Shown: positions 13,215 through 25,242 of the stretch, one piece after another
Layout: each line of letters starts with the position of its first letter
Numbering within the stretch: the stretch's first letter is position 1
Assembly (NCBI RefSeq): GCF_051014445.1
Contig: NC_135146.1
Coordinates: forward strand, 186,001-250,000
Direction: 5' to 3'
Origin: Colletes latitarsis
Taxonomy: Eukaryota; Arthropoda; Insecta; Hymenoptera; Colletidae
DNA length: 64,000 bases
Notes under the pieces: generated by a model
What the model saw: only the letters and a program-made list of their open reading frames with translations
The model's database searches: none
Told to the model about the DNA's origin: nothing
Translations under genes and position numbers: made by a program

Positions 13215-15068
13215 GCCAACAAGTATGCGAAGAAGGCAAAATCATGAGCCAGATGCGGGCATAACCCAGACCTAACCCAGACCTAACCGGTGTTATCCTC
13301 TAAAATAATGTCCGAATCCAGGTTTAATTGACTGCCTCAGTGTGGTACAACATTACTACGTGATTCAAACACGAAAAAAACCCAGGATCTGGCTAACAAG
13401 TATGCGAAGAAGGCAAAATCATGAGCCAGATGCGGGCATAACCCAGACCTAACCCAGACCTAACCAGTGTTATCCTCTGAAATATTGATCGAAACCAGGT
13501 TTAATTGTCTGCTTCAGTGTGTTACCACATGACTGCGTGATTCAAACACGGAAAAAACCCAGGATCTGGCCAACAAGTATGCGAAAAAGGCGAAAGTATA
13601 AGCCAGATGCGCGCATATCCCAGACCTAACCAAGACCTAACCGGTGTTATCCTCTAAAATATTGAACGAAACCAGGTTTAATTGACTGCTTCAGTGTATT
13701 ACCTCATTACTACGTGATTCAAACACGAAAAAAACCCAGGATCTGGCCAACAAGTATGCGAAGAAGGCAAAATCATGAGCCAGACGCGGGCATAACCCAG
13801 ACCTAACCCAGACCTAACCGGTGTTATCCTCTAAAATATTGATCGAAACCAGGTTTAATTGACTGCTTCAGTGTGTTACCACATTACTACATGATTCAAA
13901 CACGAAAAAAACCGAGGATCTGGCCAACAAGTATGCGAAGAAGGCAAAATCATGAGCCAGATGCGGGCATAACCCAGACCTAACCCAGACCTAACCGGTG
14001 TTATCCTCTGAAATATTGTTCGAAACCAGGTTTAATTGACTGCTTCAGTGTGTTACCACATTACTACGTGATTCAAACACGAAAAAAACCCAGGATCTGG
14101 CCAACAAGTATGCGAAGAAGGCAAAATCATGAGCCAGATGCGGGCATAACCCAGACCTAACCCAGACCTAACCGGTGTTATCCTCTAAAATATTGATCGA
14201 AACCAGGTTTAATTGACTGCTTCAGTGTGTTACCACATTACTACGTGATTCAAACACGAAAAAAACCCAGGATCTGGCCAACAAGTATGCGAAGAAGGCA
14301 AAATCATGAGCCAGATGCGGGCGTAACCCAGACCTAACCCAGACCTAACCGGTGTTATCCTCTAAAATATTGATCGAAACCAGGTTTAATTGACTGCTTC
14401 AGTGTATTACCAAATTACTACGTGATTCAAACACGGAAAAACCCCAGGATCTGGCCAACAAGTATGCGAAGAAGGCAAAATCATGAGCCAGATGCGGGCA
14501 TAACCCAGACCTAACCCAGACCTAACCGGTGTTATCCTCTCAAATATTGATCGAAACCAGGTTTAATTGACTGCTTCTGTGTGTTACCACATTACTACAT
14601 GATTCAAACACGAAAAAAACCCAGGATCTGGCCAACAAGTATGCGAAGAAGGCAAAATCATGAGCCAGATGCGGGCATAACCCAGACCTAACCCAGACCT
14701 AACCGGTGTTATCCTCTAAAATAATGTCCGAATCCAGGTTTAATTGACTGCCTCAGTGTGGTACAACATTACTACGTGATTCAATCACGGAAAAAATCCA
14801 GGATCTGGCCAACAAGTTTGCGAAAAAGGCGAAAGTATAAGCCAGATGCGCGCATATCCCAGACCTAACCCAGACCTAACCGGTGTTATCCTCTAAAATA
14901 TTGATCGAAACCAGGTTTAATTGACTGCTTCAGAGTATTACCACATTACTACGTGATTCAAACACGAAAAAAACCCAGGATCTGGCCAACAAGTATGCGA
15001 AGAAGGCAAAATCATGAGCCAGATGCGGGCATAACCCAGACCTAACCCAGACCTAACCGGTGTTATCC
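13215..15068. repeat. 16-monomer-offset copy of the AATGTCC block (about 10 monomers)
   Basis: This matches 10384-12239 at a constant offset of 2831 bp (16 x 177 less 1). AAAATAATG lies at 10471/13302, ATCCTCTCAAAT at 11701/14532 and TTCAGAGTATTAC at 12101/14932. Private changes here include ACCAGTGTTATC near 13465, AATTGTCTGC near 13505, TTGTTCGAAACC near 14017 and CCAAATTAC near 14411. With 6.4-8.1 kb and 10.4-12.2 kb, this makes three copies of the block in 9 kb. Confidence 0.87.
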
Positions 15069-15854
15069 TCTGAAATATTGATCGAAACCAGGTTTAATTG
15101 ACTGCTTCAGAGTGTTACCACATTACTACGTGATTCAAACACGAAAAAAACCCAGGATCTGGCCAACAAGTATGCGAAGAAGGCAAAATCATGAGCCAGA
15201 TGCGGGCATAACCCAGACCTAACCCAGACCTAACCGGCGTTATCCTCTAAAATATTGATCGAAACCAGGTTTAATTGACTGCTTCAGTGTGGTACCACAT
15301 TACTGCGTTATTCAAACCCGAAAAAAACCCAGGATCTAGCCATCAAGTTTGCGAAAAAGGCGAAAGTATAAGCCAGATGCGCGCATATCCCAGACCTAAC
15401 CCAGACCTAACCGGTGTTATCCTCTGAAATATTGATCGAAACCAGGTTTAATTGACTGCTTCAGAGTGTTACCACATTACTACGTGATTCAAACACGAAA
15501 AATACCCAGGATCTGGCCAACAAGTTTGCGAAAAAGGCGAAAGTATAAGCCAGATGCGCGCAAATCCCAGACCTGACCCAGACCTAACCGGTGTTATCCT
15601 CTAAAATATTGATCGAAACCAGGTTTTATTGACTGCTTCAGTGTATTACCACATTACTACGTGATTCAAACACGAAAAAAACCCAGGATCTGGCCGACAA
15701 GTATGCGAAGAAGGCAAAATCATGAGCCAGATGCGGGCATATCCCGGACCTAACCCAGACCTAACCGGTGTTATCCTCTGAAATATTGATCGAAACCAGG
15801 TCTAATTGACTGCTTCAGTGTGGTACCACATTACTGCGTTATTCAAACCGGAAA

Positions 15855-17970
15855 AAAACCCAGGATCTGGCCAACATGTATGCGAAGAAGGCAAAATCAT
15901 GAGCCAGATGCGGGCATAACGCAGACCTAACCCAGACCTAACCGGTGTTATCCTCTAAAATATTGATCGAAACCAGATTTTATTGACTGCTTCAGTGTAT
16001 TACCACATTACTACGTGATTCAAACACGAAAAAAACCCAGGATCTGGCCAACAAGTATGCGAAGAAGGCAAAATCATGAGCCAGATGCGGGCAAAACCCA
16101 GACCTAACCCAGACCTAACCGGTGTTATCCTCTGAAATATTGATCGAAACCAGGTTTAATTGACTGCTTCAGTGTGTTACCACATTACTACATGATTCAA
16201 ACACGAAAAAAACCCAGGATCTGGCCAACAAGTATGCGAAGAAGGCAAAATCATGAGCCAGATGCGGGCATAACCCAGACCTAACCCAGACCTAACCGGT
16301 GTTATCCTCTGAAATATTGATCGAAACCAGGTTTAATTGACTGCTTCAGTGTGTTACCACATTACTACGTGATTCAAACACGGAAAATACCCGGGATCTG
16401 GCCAACAAATTTGCGAAAAAGGCGAAAGTATAAGCCAGATGCGCGCAAATCCCAGACCTAACCCAGACCTAACCGGTGTTATCCTCTAAAATATTGATCG
16501 AAACCAGGTTTATTTGACTGCTTCAGTGTGTTACCACATTACTACGTGATTCAAACACGGAAAATACCCAGGATCTGGCCAACAAGTATGCGAAGAAAAC
16601 AAAATCATGAGCCAGATGCGGGCATAACCCAGACCTAACCCAGACCTAACCGGCGTTATCCTCTAAAATATTGATCGAAACCAGGTTTAATTGACTGCTT
16701 CAGTGTGTTACCACATTACTACATGATTCAAACACGAAAAAAACCCAGGATCTGGCCAACAAGTATACGAAGAAGGCAAAATCATGAGCCAGATGCGGGC
16801 ATATCCCAGACCTAACCCAGACATAACCGGTGTTATCCTCTAAAATATTGTCCGAATCCAGGTTTAATAGACTGCCTCAGTGTGGTACAACATTACTACG
16901 TGATTCAAACACGGAAAAAATCCAGGATCTGGCCAACAAGTTTGCGAAAAAGGCGAAAGTATAAGCCAGATGCGCGCATATCCCGGACCTAACCCAGACC
17001 TAACCGGTGTTATCCTCTAAAATATTGATCGAAACCAGGTTTAATTGACTGCTTCAGTGTGTTACCACATTCCTACGTGATTCAAACACGAAAAAAACTC
17101 AGGATCTGACCAACAAGTATGCGAAGAAGGCGAAAGTATAAGCCAGATGCGCGCATTTCCCAGACCTAACCCAGACCTAACCGGCGTTATCCTCTAAAAT
17201 ATTGATCGAAACCAGGTTTAATTGACTGCTTCAGTGTGTTACCACATTACTACGTGATTCAAACACGAAAAAAACCCAGGATCTGGCCAACAAGTATGCG
17301 AAGAAGGTAAAATCATGAGCCAGATGCGGGCATAACCCAGACCTAACCCAGACCAAACCGGTGTTATCCTCTAAAATATTGATCGAAACCAGGTTTTATT
17401 GACTGCTTCAGTGTATTACCACATTACTACGTGATTCAAACACGAAAAAAACCCAGGATCTGGCCAACAAGTATGCGAAGAAGGCAAAATCATGAGCCAG
17501 ATGCGGGCATATCCCGGACCTAACCCAGACCTAACCGGTGTTATCCTCTGAAATATTGATCGAAACCAGGTCTAATTGACTGCTTCAGTGTGGTACCACA
17601 TTACTGCGTTATTCAAACCGGAAAAAACCCAGGATCTAGCCAACAACTTTGCGAAAAAGGCGAAAGTATAAGCCAGAGGCGGGCATATCCCGGACCTATC
17701 CCAGACCTAACCGGTGTTATCCTCTAAAATATTGATCGAAACCAGGTTTAATTGACTGCTTCAGTGTGTTACCACATTACTACGTGATTCAAACACGAAA
17801 AAAACCCAGGATCTGGCCAACAAGTTTGCGAAAAAGGCGAAAGTATAAGCCAGATGCGCGCATTTCCCAGGCCTAACCCAGACCTAACCGGTGTTATCCT
17901 CTGAAATATTGATCGAAACCAGGTTTAATTGACTGCTTCAGTGTGTTACCACATTACTACGTGATTCAAA
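15855..17970. repeat. 14-monomer-offset duplication, copy 1
   Basis: This starts with a monomer carrying AACATGTATGCG and ATAACGCAG, and includes AACCAGATTTTATTG, GGGCAAAACCC, AATACCCGGGATC and ATTGTCCGAATCC with TTTAATAGACTGCC. It recurs 2477 bp later (14 x 177 less 1). The offset drops to 2300 at 17151/19451 and to 2123 at 17541/19664, so two single monomers present here are missing from the copy. Confidence 0.85.
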
Positions 17971-18331
17971 CACGGAAAAAATCCAGGATCTGGCCAACAA
18001 GTTTGCGAAAAAGGCGAAAGTATAAGCCAGATGCGGGCATAACCCAGACCTAACCCAGACCAAACCGGTGTTATCCTCTAAAATATTGATCGAAACCAGG
18101 TTTTATTGACTGCTTCAGTGTATTACCACATTACTACGTGATTCAAACACGAAAAAAACCCAGGACCTGGCCAACAAGTATGCGAAGAAGGCAAAATCAT
18201 GAGCCAGATGCGGGCATAACCCAGACCTAACCCAGACCTAACCGGTGTTATCCTCTAAAATATTGATCGAAACCAGGTTTAATTGACTGCTTCAGTGTGT
18301 TACCACATTACTACGTGATTCAAACACGAAA

Positions 18332-20093
18332 AAAACCCAGGATCTGGCCAACATGTATGCGAAGAAGGCAAAATCATGAGCCAGATGCGGGCATAACGCA
18401 GACCTAACCCAGACCTAACCGGTGTTATCCTCTAAAATATTGATCGAAACCAGATTTTATTGACTGCTTCAGTGTATTACCACATTACTACGTGATTCAA
18501 ACACGAAAAAAACCCAGGATCTGGCCAACAAGTATGCGAAGAAGGCAAAATCATGAGCCAGATGCGGGCAAAACCCAGACCTAACCCAGACCTAACCGGT
18601 GTTATCCTCTGAAATATTGATCGAAACCAGGTTTAATTGACTGCTTCAGTGTGTTACCACATTACTACATGATTCAAACACGAAAAAAACCCAGGATCTG
18701 GCCAACAAGTATGCGAAGAAGGCAAAATCATGAGCCAGATGCGGGCATAACCCAGACCTAACCCAGACCTAACCGGTGTTATCCTCTGAAATATTGATCG
18801 AAACCAGGTTTAATTGACTGCTTCAGTGTGTTACCACATTACTACGTGATTCAAACACGGAAAATACCCGGGATCTGGCCAACATGTTTGCGAAAAAGGC
18901 GAAAGTATAAGCCAGATGCGCGCAAATCCCAGACCTAACCCAGACCTAACCGGTGTTATCCTCTAAAATATTGATCGAAACCAGGTTTATTTGACTGCTT
19001 CAGTGTGTTACCACATTACTACGTGATTCAAACACGGAAAATACCCAGGATCTGGCCAACAAGTATGCGAAGAAGACAAAATCATGAGCCAGATGCGGGC
19101 ATAACCCAGACCTAACCCAGACCTAACCGGCGTTATCCTCTAAAATATTGATCGAAACCAGGTTTAATTGACTGCTTCAGTGTGTTACCACATTACTACA
19201 TGATTCAAACACGAAAAAAACCCAGGATCTGGCCAACAAGTATGCGAAGAAGGCAAAATCATGAGCCAGATGCGGGCATATCCCAGACCTAACCCAGACA
19301 TAACCGGTGTTATCCTCTAAAATATTGTCCGAATCCAGGTTTAATAGACTGCCTCAGTGTGGTACAACATTACTACGTGATTCAAACACGGAAAAAATCC
19401 AGGATCTGGCCAACAAGTTTGCGAAAAAGGCGAAAGTATAAGCCAGATGCGCGCATTTCCCAGACCTAACCCAGACCTAACCGGCGTTATCCTCTAAAAT
19501 ATTGATCGAAACCAGGTTTAATTGACTGCTTCAGTGTGTTACCACATTACTACGTGATTCAAACACGAAAAAAACCCAGGATCTGGCCAACAAGTATGCG
19601 AAGAAGGTAAAATCATGAGCCAGATGCGGGCATAACCCAGACCTAACCCAGACCAAACCGGTGTTATCCTCTGAAATATTGATCGAAACCAGGTCTAATT
19701 GACTGCTTCAGTGTGGTACCACATTACTGCGTTATTCAAACCGGAAAAAACCCAGGATCTAGCCAACAACTTTGCGAAAAAGGCGAAAGTATAAGCCAGA
19801 GGCGGGCATATCCCGGACCTATCCCAGACCTAACCGGTGTTATCCTCTAAAATATTGATCGAAACCAGGTTTAATTGACTGCTTCAGTGTGTTACCACAT
19901 TACTACGTGATTCAAACACGAAAAAAACCCAGGATCTGGCCAACAAGTTTGCGAAAAAGGCGAAAGTATAAGCCAGATGCGCGCATTTCCCAGGCCTAAC
20001 CCAGACCTAACCGGTGTTATCCTCTGAAATATTGATCGAAACCAGGTTTAATTGACTGCTTCAGTGTGTTACCACATTACTACGTGATTCAAA
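18332..20093. repeat. 14-monomer-offset duplication, copy 2 with two monomer losses
   Basis: This is the partner of 15855-17970. The junctions of the two losses lie near 19440-19457 (left side as at 16975, right side as at 17151) and near 19650-19664 (left as at 17360, right as at 17541). Both losses keep the 177-bp register. The end is where copy 1 has CACGGAAAAAATCC and this copy has CACGAAAAAAACCC. Confidence 0.84.
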
Positions 20094-20700
20094 CACGAAA
20101 AAAACCCAGGATCTGGCCAACAAGTATGCGAAGAAGGCAAAATCATGAGCCAGATGCGGGCATATCCCGGACCTAACCCAGACCTAACCGGTGTTATCCT
20201 CTGAAATATTGATCGAAACCAGGTTTAATTGACTGCTTCAGTGTGGTACCACATTACTGCGTTATTCAAACCGGAAAAAAACCCAGGATCTAGCCAACAA
20301 GTTTGCGAAAAAGGCGAAAGTATAAGCCAGATGCGGGCATATCCCGGACCTATCCCAGACCTAACCGGTGTTATCCTCTAAAATATTGTTCGAAACCAGG
20401 TTTAATTGACTGCTTCGGTGAGTTACCACATTACTACGTGATTCAAACACGAAAAAAACCCAGGATCTGGCCAACAAGTATGCGAAGAAGGCAAAATCAT
20501 GAGCCAGATGCGGGCATAACCCAGACCTAACACAGACCTAACCGGTGTTATCCTCTAAAATATTGATCGAAACCAGGTTTTATTGACTGCCTCCGTGTGG
20601 TACAACATTACTACGTGATTCAAACACGGAAAAAACCCAGGATCTGGCCAACAAGTATGCGAAGAAGGCAAAATCATAAGCCAGATGCGCGCATATCCCA
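20010..20700. repeat. Four-monomer block, first of three copies
   Basis: The block holds GCGCATTTCCCAGGCC, a GTGGTACCAC/GCGTTATTC monomer, GGACCTATCCC and TTGTTCGAAACC, then CTAACACAGACC. It recurs at 31960-32610 and 37092-37740. Losing the usual TAA (CCTAACCC to CCTATCCC) and TGA (ATTGATCG to ATTGTTCG) opens a 75-codon frame from a TTG at 20303. This has no sign of being coding. Confidence 0.8.
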
Positions 20701-21264
20701 GACCTAACCCAGACCTAACCGGTGTTATCCTCTGAAATATTGATCGAAACCAGGTTTAATTGACTGCTTCAGAGTGTTACCACATTACAACGTGATTCAA
20801 ACACGAAAAATACCCAGGATCTGGCCAACAAGTTTGCGAAAAAGGCGAAAGTATAAGCCAGATTCGCGCAAATCCCAGACCTAACCCAGACCTAACCGGT
20901 GTTATCCTCTAAAATATTGATCGAAACCAGGTTTTATTGACTGCTTCAGTGTATTACCACATTACTACGTGATTCAAACACGAACAAAACCAAGGATCTC
21001 GCCAACAAGTATGCGAAGAAGGCAAAATCATGAGCCAGATGCGGGCATATCCCGGACCTATCCCAGACCTAACCGGTGTTATCCTCTAAAATATTGATCG
21101 AAACCAGGTTTAATTGACTGCTTCAGTGTGTTACCACATTACTACGTGATTCAAACACGAAAAAACCCCAGGATCTGGCCTACAAGTATGCGAAGAAGGC
21201 AAAATCATGAGCTAGATGCGGGCATAACCCAGACCTAACCAAGACCTAACCGGTGTTATCCTCT

Positions 21265-23295
21265 AAAATATTGCTCGAAACCAGGTTTTATTGACTGCTT
21301 CAGTGTATTACCACATTACTACGTGATTCAAACACGGAAAAAACCCAGGATCTGGCCAACAAGTATGCGAAGAAGGCAAAATCATGAGCCAGATGCGGGC
21401 ATAACCCAGACCTAACCCAGACCTAACCGGCGTTATCCTCTGAAATATTGATCGAAACCAGGTTTAATTGACTGCTTCAGTGTGTTACCACATTTCTACA
21501 TGATTCAAACACGAAAAAAACCCAGGGTCTGGCCAACAAGTATGCGAAGAAGGCAAAATCATGAGCCAGATGCGGGCATAACCCAGACCTAACCCAGACC
21601 TAACCGGTGTTATCCTCTGAAATATTGATCGAAACCAGGTTTAATTGACTGCTTCAGTGTGTTACCACATTACTACGTGATTCAAACACGGAAAATACCC
21701 AGGATCTGGCCAACAAGTTTGCGAAAAAGGCGAAAGTATAAGCCTGATGCGCGCAAATCCCAGACCTAACCCAGACCTAACCGGTGTTATCCTCTAAAAT
21801 ATTGATCGAAACCAGGTTTAATTGACTGCTTCAGTGTGTTACCACATTACTACGTGATTCAAACACGGAAAATACCCAGGATCTGGCCAACAAGTATGCG
21901 AAGAAGGCAAAATCATGAGCCAGATGCGGGCATAACCCAGACCTAACCCAGACCTAACCGGTGTTATCCCCTGAAATATTGATCGAAACCAGGTTTAAGT
22001 GACTGCTTCAGTGTGTTACCACATTACTACATGATTCAAACACGAAAAAAACCCAGGGTCTGGCCAACAAGTATGCGAAGAAGGCAAAATCATGAGCCAG
22101 ATGCGGGCATAACCCAGACCTAACTCAGACCTAACCGGTGTTATCCTCTGAAATATTGATCGAAACCAGGTTTAATTGACTGCTTCAGTGTGTTACCACA
22201 TTACTACGTGATTCAAAAACGGAAAATACCCAGGATCTGGCCAACAAGTTTGCGAAAAAGGCGAAAGTATAAGCCAGATGCGCGCAAATCCCAGACCTAA
22301 CCCAGCCCTAACCGGTGTTATCCTCTGAAATATTGATCGAAACCAGGTTTAATTGACTGCTTCAGTGTGTTACCACATTACTACGTGATTCAAACACGAA
22401 AAAAACCCAGGATCTGGCCAACAAGTATGCGAAGAAGGCAAAATCATGAGCCAGATGCGGGCATATCCCGGACCTAACCCAGACCTAACCGGTGTTATCC
22501 TCTGAAATATTGATCGAAACCAGGTTTAATTGACTGCTTCAGTGTGGTACCACATTACTGCGTTATTCAAACCGGAAAAAAACCCAGGATCTAGCCAACA
22601 AGTATGCGAAGAAGGCAAAATCATGAGCCAGATGCGGGCATATCCCGGACCTATCCCAGACCTAACCGGTGTTATCCTCTAAAATATTGATCGAAACCAG
22701 GTTTAATTGACAGATTCAGTGTGTTACCACATTACTACGTGATTCAAACACGAAAAAAACCCAGGATCTGGCCAACAAGTATGCGAAGAAGGCAAAATCA
22801 TGAGCCAGATGCGGGCATATCCTGGACCTAACCCAGACCTAACCGGTGTTATCCTCTAAAATATTGATCGAAACCAGGTTTTATTGACTGCTTCAGTGTA
22901 TTACCACATTACTACGTGATTCAAACACGAAAAAAACCCAGGATCTGGCCAACAAGTATGCGAAGAAGGCAAAATCATGAGCCAGATGCGGGCATAACCC
23001 AGACCTAACCCAGACCTAACCGGTGTTATCCTCTGAAATATTGATCGAAACCAGGTTTAATTGACTGCTTCAGTGTGTTACCACATTACTACGTGATTCA
23101 AACACGGAAAAAACCCAGGATCTGGCCAACAAGTATGCGAAGAAGGCAAAATCATGAGCCAGATGCGGGCACATCCCGGACCTAACCCAGACCTAACCGG
23201 TGTTATCCTCTAAAATATTGATAGAAACCAGATTTAATTGAATGCTTCAGTGTGTTACCACATCCCTACGTGATTCAAACACGAAAAAAACCCAG
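21265..23295. repeat. 12-monomer-offset duplication, copy 1
   Basis: This recurs at an offset of 2124 bp (12 x 177): TTGCTCGAAACC (21271/23395), CATTTCTACATG (21491/23615), then AAGCCTGATGCGCGC, ATCCCCTGAAAT and CCCAGGGTCTGG. The offset becomes 1947 after 22490/24445, where two monomers here match one in the copy; it is 1947 at GCATATCCTGG (22821/24768). The pair is adjacent, so the unit is a tandem higher-order repeat. Confidence 0.86.
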
Positions 23296-23388
23296 GATCT
23301 GGACAACAAGTATGCGAAGAAGGCAAAATCATGAGCCAGATGCGGGCATATCCCGGACCTATCCCAGACCTAACCGGTGTTATCCTCT

Positions 23389-25242
23389 GAAATATTGCTC
23401 GAAACCAGGTTTTATTGACTGCTTCAGTGTATTACCACATGACTACGTGATTCAAACACGGAAAAAACCCAGGATCTGGCCAACAAGTATGCGAAGAAGG
23501 CAAAATCATGAGCCAGATGCGGGCATAACCCAGACCTAACCCAGACCTAACCGGCGTTATCCTCTGAAATATTGATCGAAACCAGGTTTAATTGACTGCT
23601 TCAGTGTGTTACCACATTTCTACATGATTGAAACACGAAAAAAACCCAGGGTCTGGCCAACAAGTATGCGAAGAAGGCAAAATCATGAGCCAGATGCGGG
23701 CATAACCCAGACCTAACCCAGACCTAACCGGTGTTATCCTCTGAAATATTGATCGAAACCAGGTTTAATTGACTGCTTCAGTGTGTTACCACATTACTAC
23801 GTGATTCAAACACGGAAAATACCCAGGATCTGGCCAACAAGTTTGCGAAAAAGGCGAAAGTATAAGCCTGATGCGCGCAAATCCCAGACCTAACCCAGAC
23901 CTAACCGGTGTTATCCTCTAAAATATTGATCGAAACCAGGTTTAATTGACTGCTTCAGTGTGTTACCACATTACTACGTGATTCAAACACGGAAAATACC
24001 CAGGATCTGGCCAACAAGTATGCGAAGAAGGCAAAATCATGAGCCAGATGCGGGCATAACCCAGACCTAACCCAGACCTAACCGGTGTTATCCCCTGAAA
24101 TATTGATCGAAACCAGGTTTAGGTGACTGCTTCAGTGTGTTACCACATTACTACATGATTCAAACACGAAAAAAACCCAGGGTCTGGCCAACAAGTATGC
24201 GAAGAAGGCAAAATCATGAGCCAGATGCGGGCATAACCCAGACCTAACTCAGACCTAACCGGTGTTATCCTCTGAAATATTGATCGAAACCAGGTTTAAT
24301 TGACTGCTTCAGTGTGTTACCACATTACTACGTGATTCAAAAACGGAAAATACCCAGGATCTGGCCAACAAGTTTGCGAAAAAGGCGAAAGTATAAGCCA
24401 GATGCGCGCAAATCCCAGACCTAACCCAGACCTAACCGGTGTTATCCTCTAAAAAATTGATCGAAACCAGGTTTAATTGACTGCTTCAGTGTGTTACCAC
24501 ATTACTACGCGATTCAAACACGAAAAAAACCCAGGATCTGGCCAACAAGTATGCGAAGAAGGCAAAATCATGAGCCAGATGCGGGCATATCCCGGACCTA
24601 TCCCAGACCTAACCGGTGTTATCCTCTAAAATATTGATCGAAACCAGGTTTAATTGACAGATTCAGTGTGTTACCACATTACTACGTGATTCAAACACGA
24701 AAAAAACCCAGGATCTGGCCAACAAGTATGCGAAGAAGGCAAAATCATGAGCCAGATGCGGGCATATCCTGGACCTAACCCAGACCTAACCGGTGTTATC
24801 CTCTAAAATATTGATCGAAACCAGGTTTTATTGAGTGCTTCAGTGTATTACCACATTACTACGTGATTCAAACACGAAAAAAACCCAGGATCTGGCCAAC
24901 AAGTATGCGAAGAAGGCAAAATCATGAGCCAGATGCGGGCATAACCCAGACCTAACCCAGACCTAACCGGTGTTATCCTCTGAAATATTGATCGAAACCA
25001 GGTTTAATTGACTGCTTCAGTGTGTTACCACATTACTACGTGATTCAAACACGGAAAAAACCCAGGATCTGGCCAACAAGTATGCGAAGAAGGCAAAATC
25101 ATGAGCCAGATGCGGGCACATCCCGGACCTAACCCAGACCTAACCGGTGTTATCCTCTAAAATATTGATAGAAACCAGATTTAATTGAATGCTTCAGTGT
25201 GTTACCACATCCCTACGTGATTCAAACACGAAAAAAACCCAG
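23389..25242. repeat. 12-monomer-offset duplication, copy 2 (one monomer shorter)
   Basis: This is the partner of 21265-23295. The monomer at about 24445-24620 has TAAAAAATTGATC and TACGCGATTC and stands where copy 1 has two monomers, so it is a deletion product or a replaced monomer. It ends just after CACATCCCTACG, where copy 1 continues with type A and this copy with type B. Confidence 0.84.

Larger units (their letters stand above)
18229..21420. repeat. 68-monomer-offset (12 kb) duplication, copy 1
   Basis: Landmarks in this stretch recur about 12.03 kb downstream: AACATGTATG (18351/30384), GGGCAAAACCC (18568/30601), CTCTGAAAT before GTGGTACCAC (19664/31697), the open-frame block at 20303/32334, and CTGGCCTACAAG with GAGCTAGATG (21181/33389, where the offset is 12208). 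Local monomers differ, for example the ATTGTCC monomer at 19.3 kb has no partner at 31.3 kb. It overlaps the 14-monomer-offset pair, showing layered duplication events. Confidence 0.75.

Noticed and set aside
20303..20530. 75-codon open frame starting at TTG
   Set aside because: It is satellite sequence whose usual TAA and TGA stops are changed. It has a non-ATG start, no ribosome-binding or promoter context, and the same frame is closed in neighbouring monomers. The same applies to 32334-32561 and 37466-37693.
23252..23539. 95-codon open frame starting at GTG
   Set aside because: It covers about one and a half monomers of ordinary satellite with CCTATCCC and ATTGCTCG removing the stops. Its product is an internally repeated chance translation with no domain.
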